Part shown: positions 37,731-46,128 of the stretch, piece by piece | Layout: each line of letters starts with the position of its first letter | How positions within the stretch are numbered: the first letter of the stretch is position 1 | NCBI GenBank assembly: GCA_947259365.1 | Contig: CAMYMC010000029.1 | Location: forward strand, 1-49,671 | DNA from: an uncultured Acidimicrobiaceae bacterium | GTDB taxonomy: Bacteria > Actinomycetota > Acidimicrobiia > Spongiisociales > UBA5794 | DNA length: 49,671 nucleotides | Direction of reading: 5' to 3' | Made by a program: the position numbers and the translations under genes | The notes under the pieces: generated by a model | What the model saw: the letters and a program-made list of their open reading frames with translations, nothing else | Told to the model about the DNA's origin: nothing | Database searches by the model: none

Positions 37731-38811
37731 AACACTCGTCGAACGCATAGCCGGCCTGGAGTCTCGACACGGCGGTCGAGGGCAGCGATGGCTCGCCGTC
37801 GAACCGGCCGTGCAAGAAGAAACGGGCTTCGGCCTCATCGTCTCCGTCGCGCCGGATCGAGAAGTGCCACGCGCCGGTCAGGTCGTCGACGGCAGCCTCC
37901 CAGGTGGCGGCATCCCCATAGGCCCCCCGCAGCTTCGCGACGCCGGTACCCACACCGACACCAGCGGCGGTTGCGAGTCGGGCGCCGTGGGGACCCGGCC
38001 CCGACGCGATCCACCCGTTGAAGTTGTGCACCCCGGGACGCTCACCACCGGCATAGTCGCTCACCATCACATCGAGCCCGGCGGAGGACCATCTCAGGAA
38101 CCGCGCGTAGTCATGCCCCGGGTAGGCAGTGGCCACGAAGATCGCGTGCTCGTCGTCCCGCAGTTCGGCGGGGAGCGTGTCGCGATCGACGACCTCGTCG
38201 TGGTCCGGTGGCCCGAGCAGCTCGAAGAGCACTGCGAGTGCCGCATCCTCCGGCGTCCCGAAGTCGACGCGACCGAGCCCACCGGCGCGCAACTCGAGCG
38301 GGGGGTTGTAGAAGACCGGTACGAGCACCTCGCCATCTGCTCCGGCGGCTTCGGAGACGGAGAACCGCGCGACGTTACCGCCGGGCTTGAGCACCAAGGT
38401 CGTTTCCCAGGACCCGTCGGCGCCGACGGTCACGGGGTAGCGCCCGGCAGCGAGCAGCTCGGCGCCCGGAGAAGCCGTGCCGGCAAAGCGCGTCACCCGT
38501 GTCGTCACCCGGCTGCCTGCGACGGGTGCTCTCACCACGAGCGCAGGGTTTCTCGCCGGAGGCACGCCATCGTCGTTTGCAGGTCGTGGCCGGGGCTGCG
38601 CCGTTGGGCTCGGAGGCGCGACGGTGACCGGGGGCGGGACTAGGCGCGTCGTCGCCACCACCGGCTGCTGTGCGGGCGACGCCGTCGACGTCACCGTCGC
38701 GGGCAGGGCCGGTGCGGTGGTCGACGGCCCCGAACGTGGCGGTTCGGCGGACCCGCCGGCGCATCCGGCGACGACAACGAGCGTCGCCACACCCAGCACC
38801 CTCATTTGCAT
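37729..38811 (-). CDS. Lipoprotein with a Thr/Pro-rich linker, unknown function
   Basis: 360 residues. The ATG at 38811 follows AGGAG; a second ATG two codons on is also possible. The signal ends in a lipobox VVAGC, so Cys17 would be lipidated and the protein tethered outside the membrane. Residues about 20-85 are a disordered Thr/Pro/Ala linker. An Ig-like/bacterial-Big-type segment (LVVRAPVAGSRVTTRVTRFAGTASPGAELLAAG, residues about 90-165) follows. The C-terminal domain, with FELLGPPDHDEVVDRD and RFLRWSSAGLDVMVSDY, is not recognised. Confidence 0.72.
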   Translation of the reverse strand: MQMRVLGVATLVVVAGCAGGSAEPPRSGPSTTAPALPATVTSTASPAQQPVVATTRLVPPPVTVAPPSPTAQPRPRPANDDGVPPARNPALVVRAPVAGSRVTTRVTRFAGTASPGAELLAAGRYPVTVGADGSWETTLVLKPGGNVARFSVSEAAGADGEVLVPVFYNPPLELRAGGLGRVDFGTPEDAALAVLFELLGPPDHDEVVDRDTLPAELRDDEHAIFVATAYPGHDYARFLRWSSAGLDVMVSDYAGGERPGVHNFNGWIASGPGPHGARLATAAGVGVGTGVAKLRGAYGDAATWEAAVDDLTGAWHFSIRRDGDDEAEARFFLHGRFDGEPSLPSTAVSRLQAGYAFDEC

Positions 38812-38878
38812 TCGGCGCTCCTACGACCCTCAACGCGTCAACGACCCAGGACCGTGGGAAGTTGCCGGTTTCGGTGGC

Positions 38879-39901
38879 CTATCGACCGGAATCTCGGCCG
38901 GGCGCGCAGTCTCGGAGCACGGCGTCGAAGTCGTGGGCGAACACGGCAAACCCGCCGCCCGTGTGCCAGAACACGACGTGGTCGCCCTTGCCGTACGTGC
39001 CTCGCTCGATCTCGAGGCGGAGCCCGTGGAGCGCCTTGCCGGTGTAGGTCGGATCGAACAGCAGGCCGGAGAGCGCCGTCGCCTCGGCTTGGGTCGCGAG
39101 TTCCTCATCGGTCGCGATGCCGTACCCACCTCCGACGTGGCGATCGACGATCTCGATGTCGACTCCGGGAAGGGCCGACCCCGTCGCCTCCGCGGCGCGG
39201 GTCCAGATGGTATCGATGCGCCGTCGAATCTCCGGTGCCGTCTCGCCTACGGATGAAGCGACGGGGTGCGCGTCGATGCCGAGCCGGTCGATGGCCCATC
39301 CCATCCCCGCCGTCGTCCCTCCCGACGAGGCGGCGTGCCACACCGTGACGGGAGAGCGAGGGATGCGGGGGAGCTGGTCCGCCAGCTCGGCCATCGCAGC
39401 CACGAAGCCCCACATGCCCAACTCGTCCGAGCCGCCCTCGGGAATCACCCAGACCTTGGCCCCTCCGGTCTCGAGTGTGTTCGTCTCCTCGGCCATGACG
39501 GCGTCGCGGTTCGCGTACCCGTCGGGGTCGACGAAGCGCACCGTCGCGCCGGCGAGTCGATCGAGGAGATGGTTCCCCTCGAGTGTCGGCGGCGGCGACC
39601 CGTCCCCAGATCGCAGCACGAGCCGGCAGGCGAATCCCGACGCGGCGGCGGCGAGCGCCGTCGCCCGGCAGTGGTTCGACTGGACGGCACCACACGTGAT
39701 GACCGTGTCCGCGCCGGCGGCGCGGGCGGCAGCGAAGTGGTATTCGAGCTTGCGAACCTTGTTCCCGGAGAGCCCGAACCCGGTGAGATCATCCCGCTTC
39801 ACCCAGATCGTCGGACCACCCCAGGCCTCGGTGAGACGATCGGCCCGCTGCAGCGGAGTGGGGAGCAACGCCAACGGCATACGGTCGGGCACGGCGGGCA
39901 T
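38879..39901 (-). CDS. PLP-dependent D-cysteine desulfhydrase / ACC deaminase family enzyme
   Basis: 340 residues from the ATG at 39901; TAGCGT 6 bases upstream selects it over the GTG at 39907. Fold-type II PLP enzyme: LPTPLQRADRLTEAWGG, WVKRDDLTGFGLSGNKVRKLE with the PLP Lys (residue about 48), VQSNHCRATALAAAA, HAASSGGTTAGMGWA (phosphate loop) and FWHTGGGFAVF. Members split between D-cysteine desulfhydrase (pyruvate, sulfide, ammonia) and 1-aminocyclopropane-1-carboxylate deaminase. The sequence does not let me decide, though D-cysteine desulfhydrase is the more general annotation. Confidence 0.88.
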   Translation of the reverse strand: MPAVPDRMPLALLPTPLQRADRLTEAWGGPTIWVKRDDLTGFGLSGNKVRKLEYHFAAARAAGADTVITCGAVQSNHCRATALAAAASGFACRLVLRSGDGSPPPTLEGNHLLDRLAGATVRFVDPDGYANRDAVMAEETNTLETGGAKVWVIPEGGSDELGMWGFVAAMAELADQLPRIPRSPVTVWHAASSGGTTAGMGWAIDRLGIDAHPVASSVGETAPEIRRRIDTIWTRAAEATGSALPGVDIEIVDRHVGGGYGIATDEELATQAEATALSGLLFDPTYTGKALHGLRLEIERGTYGKGDHVVFWHTGGGFAVFAHDFDAVLRDCAPGRDSGR

Positions 39902-39907
39902 GTCCAC

Positions 39908-39913
39908 ACGCTA
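39908..39913 (-). promoter_or_regulatory. Leaderless -10 element of the PLP enzyme gene
   Basis: TAGCGT on the minus strand, 6 bases before the ATG at 39901. Confidence 0.5.
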
Positions 39914-39990
39914 CCGCGGCGCCCGGTGGCTCGACCGGAGGACGTGAACCGACGAGACTGAAGGCTCACGACAGACGTGAAAGGCAACCG

Positions 39991-41178
39991 ATGAGCAAAC
40001 AACCCGCCCGAGCGAGGAAGGTCGACGCCCGCGACTTCCTCGGTCTCGACGCCAAGCTCTCGCCGGAGGAGCGGTTGATCCGAGACACGGTCCGTAGCTT
40101 CGTTGCAGACCGGGTCCTCCCCGAAGTCGCGGAATGGTTCGAGGCCGGCACCTTCCCCAAGGAGATGGCGAAGGAGATGGGGGCCCTCGGGCTCCTCGGC
40201 ATGCACCTCGAGGGCTATGGGTGCGCCGGCACCAACGCCGTCTCGTACGGGCTCGCCTGCACCGAGCTCGAGGCGGGGGACAGCAGCGCCCGCAGCTTCG
40301 TGTCCGTCCAGGGGTCTCTCGTCATGTTCCCGATCTTGACGTACGGCTCCGATGCCCAGAAGCAGGAGTGGCTGCCGGCGATGGCGCGCGGTGACGCCAT
40401 CGGCTGTTTCGGGCTCACCGAGCCCGACTCGGGGAGCGATCCCGCCAGCATGCGGACGGCCGCGAAACGAGACGGCGACGACTGGGTGCTCAACGGATCG
40501 AAGATGTGGATCACCAACGGCGGCATCGCAGATGTGGCGGTCGTGTGGGCCCAGACCGATGACGGCATCCGCGGCTTCATCGTCCCCACGACGACGAAGG
40601 GCTTCACCGCCCACGACATCCACAAGAAGCTCTCGATGCGAGCGTCGATCACCTCCGAACTCGTCTTCGACGATGTGCGCTTGCCCGCCGACGCCGTCCT
40701 TCCCGGGGTCCGCGGTCTGCGCGGCCCGCTGTCGTGTCTCACCGAGGCGAGGTTCGGCATCCTCTTTGGAGTCGTGGGCGCGGCTCGCGCCTGCTACGAG
40801 GCCGCCCTCGACTACGCGGTGACGCGGGACCAGTTCGGAGGGCCGATCGGACGTTTCCAGCTCACCCAGCGCAAGCTCGTCGACATGCTCATCGGCGTCA
40901 ACCACGGGGCCCTGCTCGCCCTGCATCTGGGACGAATGAAGGACGAGGGCACGCTCGAGCCTGCACAGGTGAGCTTCGGCAAGCTGGACAACGTCAGGAT
41001 GGCACTCGGGGTGGCACGCGAAGCGCGCTCCATTCTCGGCGCCAACGGCATCACCCTCGAGTACCCGGTGATCAGGCACATGAACAACCTCGAGTCCGTG
41101 TACACGCTGGAGGGGACGAACGAGATCCACACGCTCGTCCTCGGTCAGGCGATCACCGGGCTCAACGCGTTCACCTGA
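39991..41178 (+). CDS. gcdH: Acyl-CoA dehydrogenase, glutaryl-CoA dehydrogenase-like
   Basis: 395 residues; the ATG at 39991 follows AAAGG. FAD enzyme that oxidises acyl-CoA at the alpha-beta bond. Features: GCFGLTEPDSGSDPASM (FAD/substrate loop near residue 145), WVLNGSKMWITNG, KKLSMRASITSELVFDDV, and the catalytic base Glu in YTLEGTNEIHTLVLG near residue 375. The overall sequence is close to glutaryl-CoA dehydrogenases, which also decarboxylate the product to crotonyl-CoA in lysine and aromatic breakdown. Substrate inferred from resemblance only. A second dehydrogenase gene is 740 bases downstream. Confidence 0.85.
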   Translation: MSKQPARARKVDARDFLGLDAKLSPEERLIRDTVRSFVADRVLPEVAEWFEAGTFPKEMAKEMGALGLLGMHLEGYGCAGTNAVSYGLACTELEAGDSSARSFVSVQGSLVMFPILTYGSDAQKQEWLPAMARGDAIGCFGLTEPDSGSDPASMRTAAKRDGDDWVLNGSKMWITNGGIADVAVVWAQTDDGIRGFIVPTTTKGFTAHDIHKKLSMRASITSELVFDDVRLPADAVLPGVRGLRGPLSCLTEARFGILFGVVGAARACYEAALDYAVTRDQFGGPIGRFQLTQRKLVDMLIGVNHGALLALHLGRMKDEGTLEPAQVSFGKLDNVRMALGVAREARSILGANGITLEYPVIRHMNNLESVYTLEGTNEIHTLVLGQAITGLNAFT

Positions 41179-41303
41179 TCAGTCCATGACGAGGACGGCC
41201 CGTCCGGCCCGGCGCGGTCGGCGACGAGCTCGAGCGCGGGACACGATACCCGGCCTCGGGTTCTGGGGTCCTCGCCCGAGCGGGCTGTGCCACCATGCCG
41301 CCC

Positions 41304-41894
41304 ATGTCCACTCTCGTGCTTGCATCGTCGTCACCGCGGCGCCGCGCCTTGCTCGCCGCGGCCGGGTACGTCTTCGATGTCAGGGCGCCGGACATCGACG
41401 AGGCGCCGGCGCTGTGGGAGCGAGCGGACGCGCTCGTCCTCCGGCTCGCCTTCGCCAAGGCGCTGGCGGTGGCGTCCGGTGTCCGAGATGACGCCGTCGT
41501 CCTCGGCGTCGACACGACCGTCGACCTCGACGGGGACATCGTCGGCAAGCCCCGCTCGAAACGCCACGCCCGGGAGCTGCTCGCCCGGCTGGGGGGGAGG
41601 ACACACACCGTGTGGAGCGGCGTGGCCGTCGTCGCCGCACCCGGCACGAGGGCGACGCTCGAACTGGCGCGGACCGCGGTGACGTTCCGGGAGCTCACCC
41701 GGGCCGAGATCGCCGCCTACGTCGACTCCGGCGAGCCCCACGGCAAAGCCGGCGCCTACGCCATCCAGGGCAAGGGGCGGGACCTGGTCGCCTCGCTCGA
41801 TGGCTCACCGACCAACGTCATGGGACTGCCGATGGAACGGGCCGTCCCGTTGCTCGAGAGGTGGGGGTTCGGCCCGGCTCCGGCGGTAACGTAA
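41304..41894 (+). CDS. maf: Maf family nucleotide pyrophosphatase
   Basis: 196 residues from the ATG at 41304; an ATG three codons upstream (41295) is possible, and no ribosome binding site decides. Maf proteins hydrolyse non-canonical or modified nucleoside triphosphates. The conserved LASSSPRRRALLAAAGY start, VLGVDTTVDLDG (catalytic Asp), KPRSKRHARELLARLGGRTHTVWSGVAVV and KAGAYAIQGKG are present. The extra DEAPAL segment fits the YhdE group. The stop region contains TAACGT, the likely -10 element of the next gene. Confidence 0.9.
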   Translation: MSTLVLASSSPRRRALLAAAGYVFDVRAPDIDEAPALWERADALVLRLAFAKALAVASGVRDDAVVLGVDTTVDLDGDIVGKPRSKRHARELLARLGGRTHTVWSGVAVVAAPGTRATLELARTAVTFRELTRAEIAAYVDSGEPHGKAGAYAIQGKGRDLVASLDGSPTNVMGLPMERAVPLLERWGFGPAPAVT

Positions 41895-41916
41895 GCGACA
41901 CAGGACGAGCGAGGGC

Positions 41917-43062
41917 ATGGTGCGCTACGAGCTGAGCGACGAGCACGAGGCGTTCCGCAAGGTCGTGAGGGAGTTCGCCGAGGCGGAGATCGCCCCGCAC
42001 GCGTCAGATTGGGACAGGCGCCACCACTTTCCCGTCGGGACGGTCCGCAAGATGGGGGACCTCGGCCTCTTCGGGCTCCCCTTTCCCGAGGAATACGGCG
42101 GAGCCGGTGGCGACTTCACGAGCCTGTGTGTCGCCATAGAGGAGATCGGCCGCGTCGACCAATCCATGGGCATCACCCTCGAGGCCGGGGTCGGGCTCGG
42201 GATCAACCCCATCGCCACCTTCGGATCCAAGGAGCAGAAACAGCGCTGGCTCCCCGATCTCGTCACCGGCAAGGCGCTCGCGGCATTCGGCCTGACCGAG
42301 CCCGATGCCGGCTCCGATGCCGGAGCGACGAAGACAAAAGCCACCCTCGACGGTGACGAATGGGTCATCAACGGGACGAAGGCGTTCATCACGAACTCCG
42401 GCACCCCCATCACGTCGCTCATCACCGTCACCGCACGAACCGGCCCCGAGGAGATCTCGTCGATCATCGTCCCCGCCGGGAGTCCCGGCCTCACCGTCGA
42501 GCCCCCGTACGAGAAGATGGGGTGGCGGGCGTCGGATACCCACGGTCTCGTCTTCGACGACTGCCGGGTGCCGGCCGGGAACTTGGTGGGGGAGCGGGGA
42601 CACGGCTTTCAGGAGTTCCTCGCCACCCTCGACGACGGCCGCATCGGAGTCGCCGCCCTCTCGCTCGGCCTCGCCCAGGCGTGTCTCGAAGCAAGCGTCG
42701 ACTACGCCAAGTCGCGCGTCGCCTTCGGCGCCCCCATCGGCCGCAACCAGGGAATCGCCTTCCAGTGCGCCGATCTCGAGGTCATGGTCGACGCCTCGCG
42801 CCTCCTCACCTACCGGGCCGCCGCGCTCAAGGACGCAGGCCGCCCCATCAAGCAGGCCGCGGCTGTCGCCAAGCTCTATGCCTCGGAGGCGGCGGTGACG
42901 GCCACCCGCATCGCTGCTCAGATCCACGGTGGCGCGGGCTTCATCGAGGAGGGCCCCATCGCCCGGTACTACCGCGACGCCAAGATCCTCGAGATCGGCG
43001 AGGGCACATCCGAGATCCAGCGCCTCGTCATCAGCAGGGGTCTGGGACTGCCGGTGGCATGA
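41917..43062 (+). CDS. Acyl-CoA dehydrogenase (short/branched-chain type)
   Basis: 381 residues; the ATG at 41917 follows GAGCGAGGG, 23 bases after maf. FAD motifs: AAFGLTEPDAGSDAG near residue 125, WVINGTKAFITNSG, and EKMGWRASDTHGLVFDDCRVP. The catalytic Glu lies in KILEIGEGTSEIQRLVI near residue 367, the position used by short-, medium- and branched-chain enzymes. HGGAGFIEEGPIARYYRDA is the standard C-terminal block. It probably serves fatty-acid or branched-chain amino-acid breakdown; the exact chain length cannot be read. Confidence 0.9.
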   Translation: MVRYELSDEHEAFRKVVREFAEAEIAPHASDWDRRHHFPVGTVRKMGDLGLFGLPFPEEYGGAGGDFTSLCVAIEEIGRVDQSMGITLEAGVGLGINPIATFGSKEQKQRWLPDLVTGKALAAFGLTEPDAGSDAGATKTKATLDGDEWVINGTKAFITNSGTPITSLITVTARTGPEEISSIIVPAGSPGLTVEPPYEKMGWRASDTHGLVFDDCRVPAGNLVGERGHGFQEFLATLDDGRIGVAALSLGLAQACLEASVDYAKSRVAFGAPIGRNQGIAFQCADLEVMVDASRLLTYRAAALKDAGRPIKQAAAVAKLYASEAAVTATRIAAQIHGGAGFIEEGPIARYYRDAKILEIGEGTSEIQRLVISRGLGLPVA

Positions 43063-43097
43063 ACGAGGCGGAGTTCGACGAGCCGTCGCTGGTGTGA
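43059..43097 (+). CDS. 12-residue ORF coupled to the acyl-CoA dehydrogenase stop (MNEAEFDEPSLV)
   Basis: An ATG overlapping the preceding stop (ATGA) opens a 12-codon frame that ends in TGA at 43095-43097. It could be translated by coupling. It looks more like the beginning of a lost gene than a functional peptide. Low confidence. Confidence 0.2.
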   Translation: MNEAEFDEPSLV

Positions 43098-43120
43098 CGC
43101 CCGACGTCCCGCCCGACGGT

Positions 43121-43450
43121 CTACTTGGGGGGCAGCGAGCCGGCGAAGTCGAGCCCCCGCCCGACCCAGTCGGACAGGGACAGGTCGTCGCCGACTCCCG
43201 CGGCGTCGACCATGACCCAACCGTTCATCGGACGACCGGCGAAATCGAAGACGCGAGCGCCCGGGAGGGCGACGGCCTCGTCGAAGGCATCGGGTCCGAC
43301 GCGGACGCAGAGCTCGTCACCGATGACACCGACGGCGAGGTTGCCGCCGAGAAGCCACGAGACGCCGCCGAACATCTTCTTCTCTGCGACGTCGACGACG
43401 CCCGCCAGCTCGTCGCGCACCCGCGCCGCGAGCTTCTCTTCGTACGCCAT
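43121..43450 (-). CDS. TfoX N-terminal domain protein
   Basis: 109 residues from the ATG at 43450, 7 bases after TAGCCT. One TfoX-N domain: YEEKLAARVRDEL, then KKMFGGVSWLLGGNLAVGVIGDELCVRVGPDAFDEAVALPGARVFDF and GWVMVDAAG. TfoX regulates competence in some proteobacteria, but stand-alone TfoX-N proteins in actinobacteria have no known role. The gene begins 10 bases after the end of the DNA ligase gene on the same strand, with its own leaderless-type promoter inside the ligase 3' end. Confidence 0.88.
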   Translation of the reverse strand: MAYEEKLAARVRDELAGVVDVAEKKMFGGVSWLLGGNLAVGVIGDELCVRVGPDAFDEAVALPGARVFDFAGRPMNGWVMVDAAGVGDDLSLSDWVGRGLDFAGSLPPK

Positions 43451-43457
43451 CGCGGAG

Positions 43458-43463
43458 AGGCTA
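43458..43463 (-). promoter_or_regulatory. Leaderless -10 element of the TfoX-N gene
   Basis: TAGCCT on the minus strand, 7 bases before the ATG at 43450. It overlaps the last codon of the ligase gene. Confidence 0.5.
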
Positions 43464-44996
43464 CCCGGTCCGTCCGGCGTCGCGGATGGCGCGCACCGTC
43501 TCGATCGTGTCGGCATCGACCGCGGCCTTGTCCTCTCGGTACCCCTTCACCCGGGCGAAGCGGAGCGCGACACCTCCGGGATACCTGTGACTCGTCTGGA
43601 CACCGTCGAACGCGACCTCGACGACCTGCTCCGGCCGGACGTGGACGACGTGGCCATCGCGGTGAGTCTCGAGCTCCAGGAAGCGCTCCGTCTGCCATGC
43701 GAGCATCTCGTCGGTCAGCCCCTTGAACGTCTTGCCCAGCATCACGAACCGGTCCCGGTCGCGGTCGTAGGCGCCGAGGTGCAGGTTCGACAACAGGCCG
43801 CGCCGACGCCCCGAACCCCACTCCACGGCGAGCACGACGAGATCCAGGGTGTGCGCGGGCTTGATCTTCAGCCACTCGGACCCGCGACGACCCGCCCGAT
43901 ACGTGGAGTCGAGCGCCTTGACGACGACACCCTCGTGCCCGGCGGCGACCGCCGCCTCGTAGAACCGGGTCGCCTCACCGGCGTCGTCCGTCACCAGGCG
44001 GGGGACCTGGAGGTCGGCCGGCACCACCGGCGACCACACCGCCAGCCGCTCGCCGAGCGGGAGGTCGATGAGGTCGTTGCCATCGAGGTGCAAGCAGTCG
44101 AAGGCGAAGAGGCTCAGACCCCGGCCGCTGTCTTGATCGCCGGGGTGGGTCCCGCCAAAGCGCTTCATCGTCTCCTGGAAGGGCAAGGGCCGGCCGTCGC
44201 TTCCCAGCGCAACGACCTCCGTGTCGAGGACGATCGTCGGAGTATCGACCGAACGCACCGACTCGCACACATCGGCGAGCTCACCGGTGACCTCCCTCAG
44301 GCTTCGAGTGAACGCCCGAACGACGCCGTGGTCCAGATGCACCTGGAGCCGCGCCCCGTCGAGCTTCCACTCGACGATGGAAGGTCCGAGCGACTCGATG
44401 GCAGCCGCCGGGGATCCGCTCGTCGACGCGAGCATCGGGAGGATCGGACCGAAGACGCGCAGCCGGAACGCATCGAGCTGCGCATCACCACCCAACGCCG
44501 CTGCGACGGCAACGCCCGGCAGGTCCCCGGACAGCATCGAAGCCCTGCGCACCCTGTCCCCATCGACGTCGAACGCGACGGCGATCGCATCCACCATCAA
44601 CCCCTCGAGCGCGCCCTGGCGAAGACCCCCCGAGAGAAGGTCGCGAAGGAACCCTTGCTCCCGCTCGGTTGCCGCGCCCATGAGTTGCGTGAGGATCTCA
44701 GCCCTGCGACGGCCGGAGCCCGGTCCCGTTGTCGACGCGATCGCGGTGAGTGCCACATCGACGTCCCCTACGCCGAGGCGCGGCGCGGCGACCGCAGCTG
44801 CCGCGACTGCGGTCAGTGTCGCGTAGCCGATCCCGATACGGCCCTGGGGTAGCGAACCGGTGAGATACGAGACGACGACGGGGAGATCGGATGGGTCGAC
44901 AGCTTCGAGCACGGCGGCCAGCTTCCGGGCCTTCTCGCGGCGGCTTCGCGTCGTGGCGACCTCCGACGACACGGTGGCAACGTCGGCGAACAGCAC
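43461..44996 (-). CDS. ligB: ATP-dependent DNA ligase, LigB type
   Basis: 511 residues from a GTG 11 bases after the doxX stop. An N-terminal DNA-binding domain (residues about 1-190) precedes the adenylation domain with KxDG motif I (VEWKLDGARLQVH, Lys near 211), motif III (LFAFDCLHLDG), motif IV (HEGVVVKALDSTYRAG) and motif V (EWLKIKP). An OB-fold domain completes it (RPEQVVEVAFDGVQTSHRYPGGVALRFARV). Length and order match mycobacterial LigB, a non-essential ligase for repair, not the multi-domain LigD. Confidence 0.92.
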   Translation of the reverse strand: MLFADVATVSSEVATTRSRREKARKLAAVLEAVDPSDLPVVVSYLTGSLPQGRIGIGYATLTAVAAAAVAAPRLGVGDVDVALTAIASTTGPGSGRRRAEILTQLMGAATEREQGFLRDLLSGGLRQGALEGLMVDAIAVAFDVDGDRVRRASMLSGDLPGVAVAAALGGDAQLDAFRLRVFGPILPMLASTSGSPAAAIESLGPSIVEWKLDGARLQVHLDHGVVRAFTRSLREVTGELADVCESVRSVDTPTIVLDTEVVALGSDGRPLPFQETMKRFGGTHPGDQDSGRGLSLFAFDCLHLDGNDLIDLPLGERLAVWSPVVPADLQVPRLVTDDAGEATRFYEAAVAAGHEGVVVKALDSTYRAGRRGSEWLKIKPAHTLDLVVLAVEWGSGRRRGLLSNLHLGAYDRDRDRFVMLGKTFKGLTDEMLAWQTERFLELETHRDGHVVHVRPEQVVEVAFDGVQTSHRYPGGVALRFARVKGYREDKAAVDADTIETVRAIRDAGRTG

Positions 44997-45007
44997 ACCG
45001 CCCGTGA

Positions 45008-45520
45008 TCAGGCCGCCTTCTCCGCCTCAGCCGGCCGGAAGAAGGCGGCAACCTGGATGGCGCCGAGGACAGCCCCGGCGGCCACGACCAGGAACCCGAC
45101 CCACCCGTCGAGGTTCACGGCGATGTCGATCCCGTGATCGATCGACCATTCCCCTGGTCCGAGTAATCCGATGGCGAGAGATCCCGCAAGCAACGTCGCC
45201 ACATACTCCCAACCCTCGTCGGGACGCGCCGTGATCCAAAAGCCCGGCGTTCGATGCACCGTGAGGTAGGCGACGACCATGATCGAGGCGGTGCCGGCGG
45301 CGGCGAGGGACGTCAAGAGGCCGGCAACGAGCAGCACTCCGACGCCGATCTCAGACGCCGACATCGCCAGCCACTGGAACCCCGGGTTGCGGTAGCCGAT
45401 GCTGCGCAGCCAGTTCGTCGTCTTCTCCTGGCCGAAGGCATGCTTGACGCCGTGGGCCAGCATGACGACGCCGACCCAGGTCCGCAGAATGAGCATTGCG
45501 ATGTTGAACTCTGCGTCCAT
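45008..45520 (-). CDS. DoxX family membrane protein
   Basis: 170 residues from the ATG at 45520 with GGAGGGAGA upstream. Four membrane helices: about 7-25, 55-78, 105-123 and 142-162. The DoxX features ILRTWVGVVMLAHGVKHAFG and SEIGVGVLLVAGLLTSLAA are clear. DoxX-like proteins are linked to redox homeostasis or quinone metabolism; the role here is unknown. It is upstream of the DNA ligase gene, probably on the same transcript. Confidence 0.88.
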   Translation of the reverse strand: MDAEFNIAMLILRTWVGVVMLAHGVKHAFGQEKTTNWLRSIGYRNPGFQWLAMSASEIGVGVLLVAGLLTSLAAAGTASIMVVAYLTVHRTPGFWITARPDEGWEYVATLLAGSLAIGLLGPGEWSIDHGIDIAVNLDGWVGFLVVAAGAVLGAIQVAAFFRPAEAEKAA

Positions 45521-45595
45521 CGTCTCCCTCCGCGCCCAGATTCGCCCGGTGGGCTCCTCGTCAACTGTGAACGCAGCCGGTGCGAAAACCTTCCC

Positions 45596-46036
45596 TCACC
45601 CGACGCCCGATTCGAGGAGGCGCTTCAGACGCCGATAGTCCTTCTTCACGGCCCGATGCGCCATCGACCGCACCAACCGTCCGGAGCGGGCGAAGAAGTC
45701 CTCCTCGTTGCCGGTGATCCTGGCTGTCACGCGAGCGCCTCCACTCGCGGGCTCGACGGCACGGCGAAAGGTGATCGGAAAGGAGCCGCGTATGGTCGTG
45801 GCCACGACGACGCGATCCTCGACGAACTCGATGATCTCGAAACGGGAGACAATTCGCCTGCCGGCGAAACCGGCGACCTGGTCGTACTGGGAGCCGACGC
45901 CGAGTGGCGGCTCGGTCACCATCTCGCACTGCTTCATGCCGCGCTGCCACCGCGGGTTGTTCCGAGGGTCGGAGATGAACCCGAACACCTCGCGGGCGGG
46001 CCGGTCGATGAACACGTCGGCGCGAAGCTCGGTCAT
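45596..46036 (-). CDS. SRPBCC (START-like) family protein
   Basis: 146 residues from the ATG at 46036, preceded by GGAGGTG; the frame upstream is not protein-like. START-like helix-grip fold: ADVFIDRPAREVFGFISDPRNNPRWQRGMKQCEMV, then GSQYDQVAGFAGRRIVSRFEIIEF and the long C-terminal helix VRSMAHRAVKKDYRRLKRLLES. The family binds hydrophobic ligands; the PRNNPRW region is typical of polyketide-cyclase-like members. Ligand unknown. Divergent from the YihY gene. Confidence 0.87.
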   Translation of the reverse strand: MTELRADVFIDRPAREVFGFISDPRNNPRWQRGMKQCEMVTEPPLGVGSQYDQVAGFAGRRIVSRFEIIEFVEDRVVVATTIRGSFPITFRRAVEPASGGARVTARITGNEEDFFARSGRLVRSMAHRAVKKDYRRLKRLLESGVG

Positions 46037-46116
46037 GGGCACCTCCACTCGGGAGCGTACCTGCGGTGTGCCGACGGCACCGCACCGGGTGCGCGGCCGG
46101 GGGGCGCCGTGACCGG

Positions 46117-46122
46117 TAGCGT
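46117..46122 (+). promoter_or_regulatory. Leaderless -10 element of the YihY gene
   Basis: TAGCGT, 6 bases before the ATG at 46129. Confidence 0.5.
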
Positions 46123-46128
46123 GGCCGC

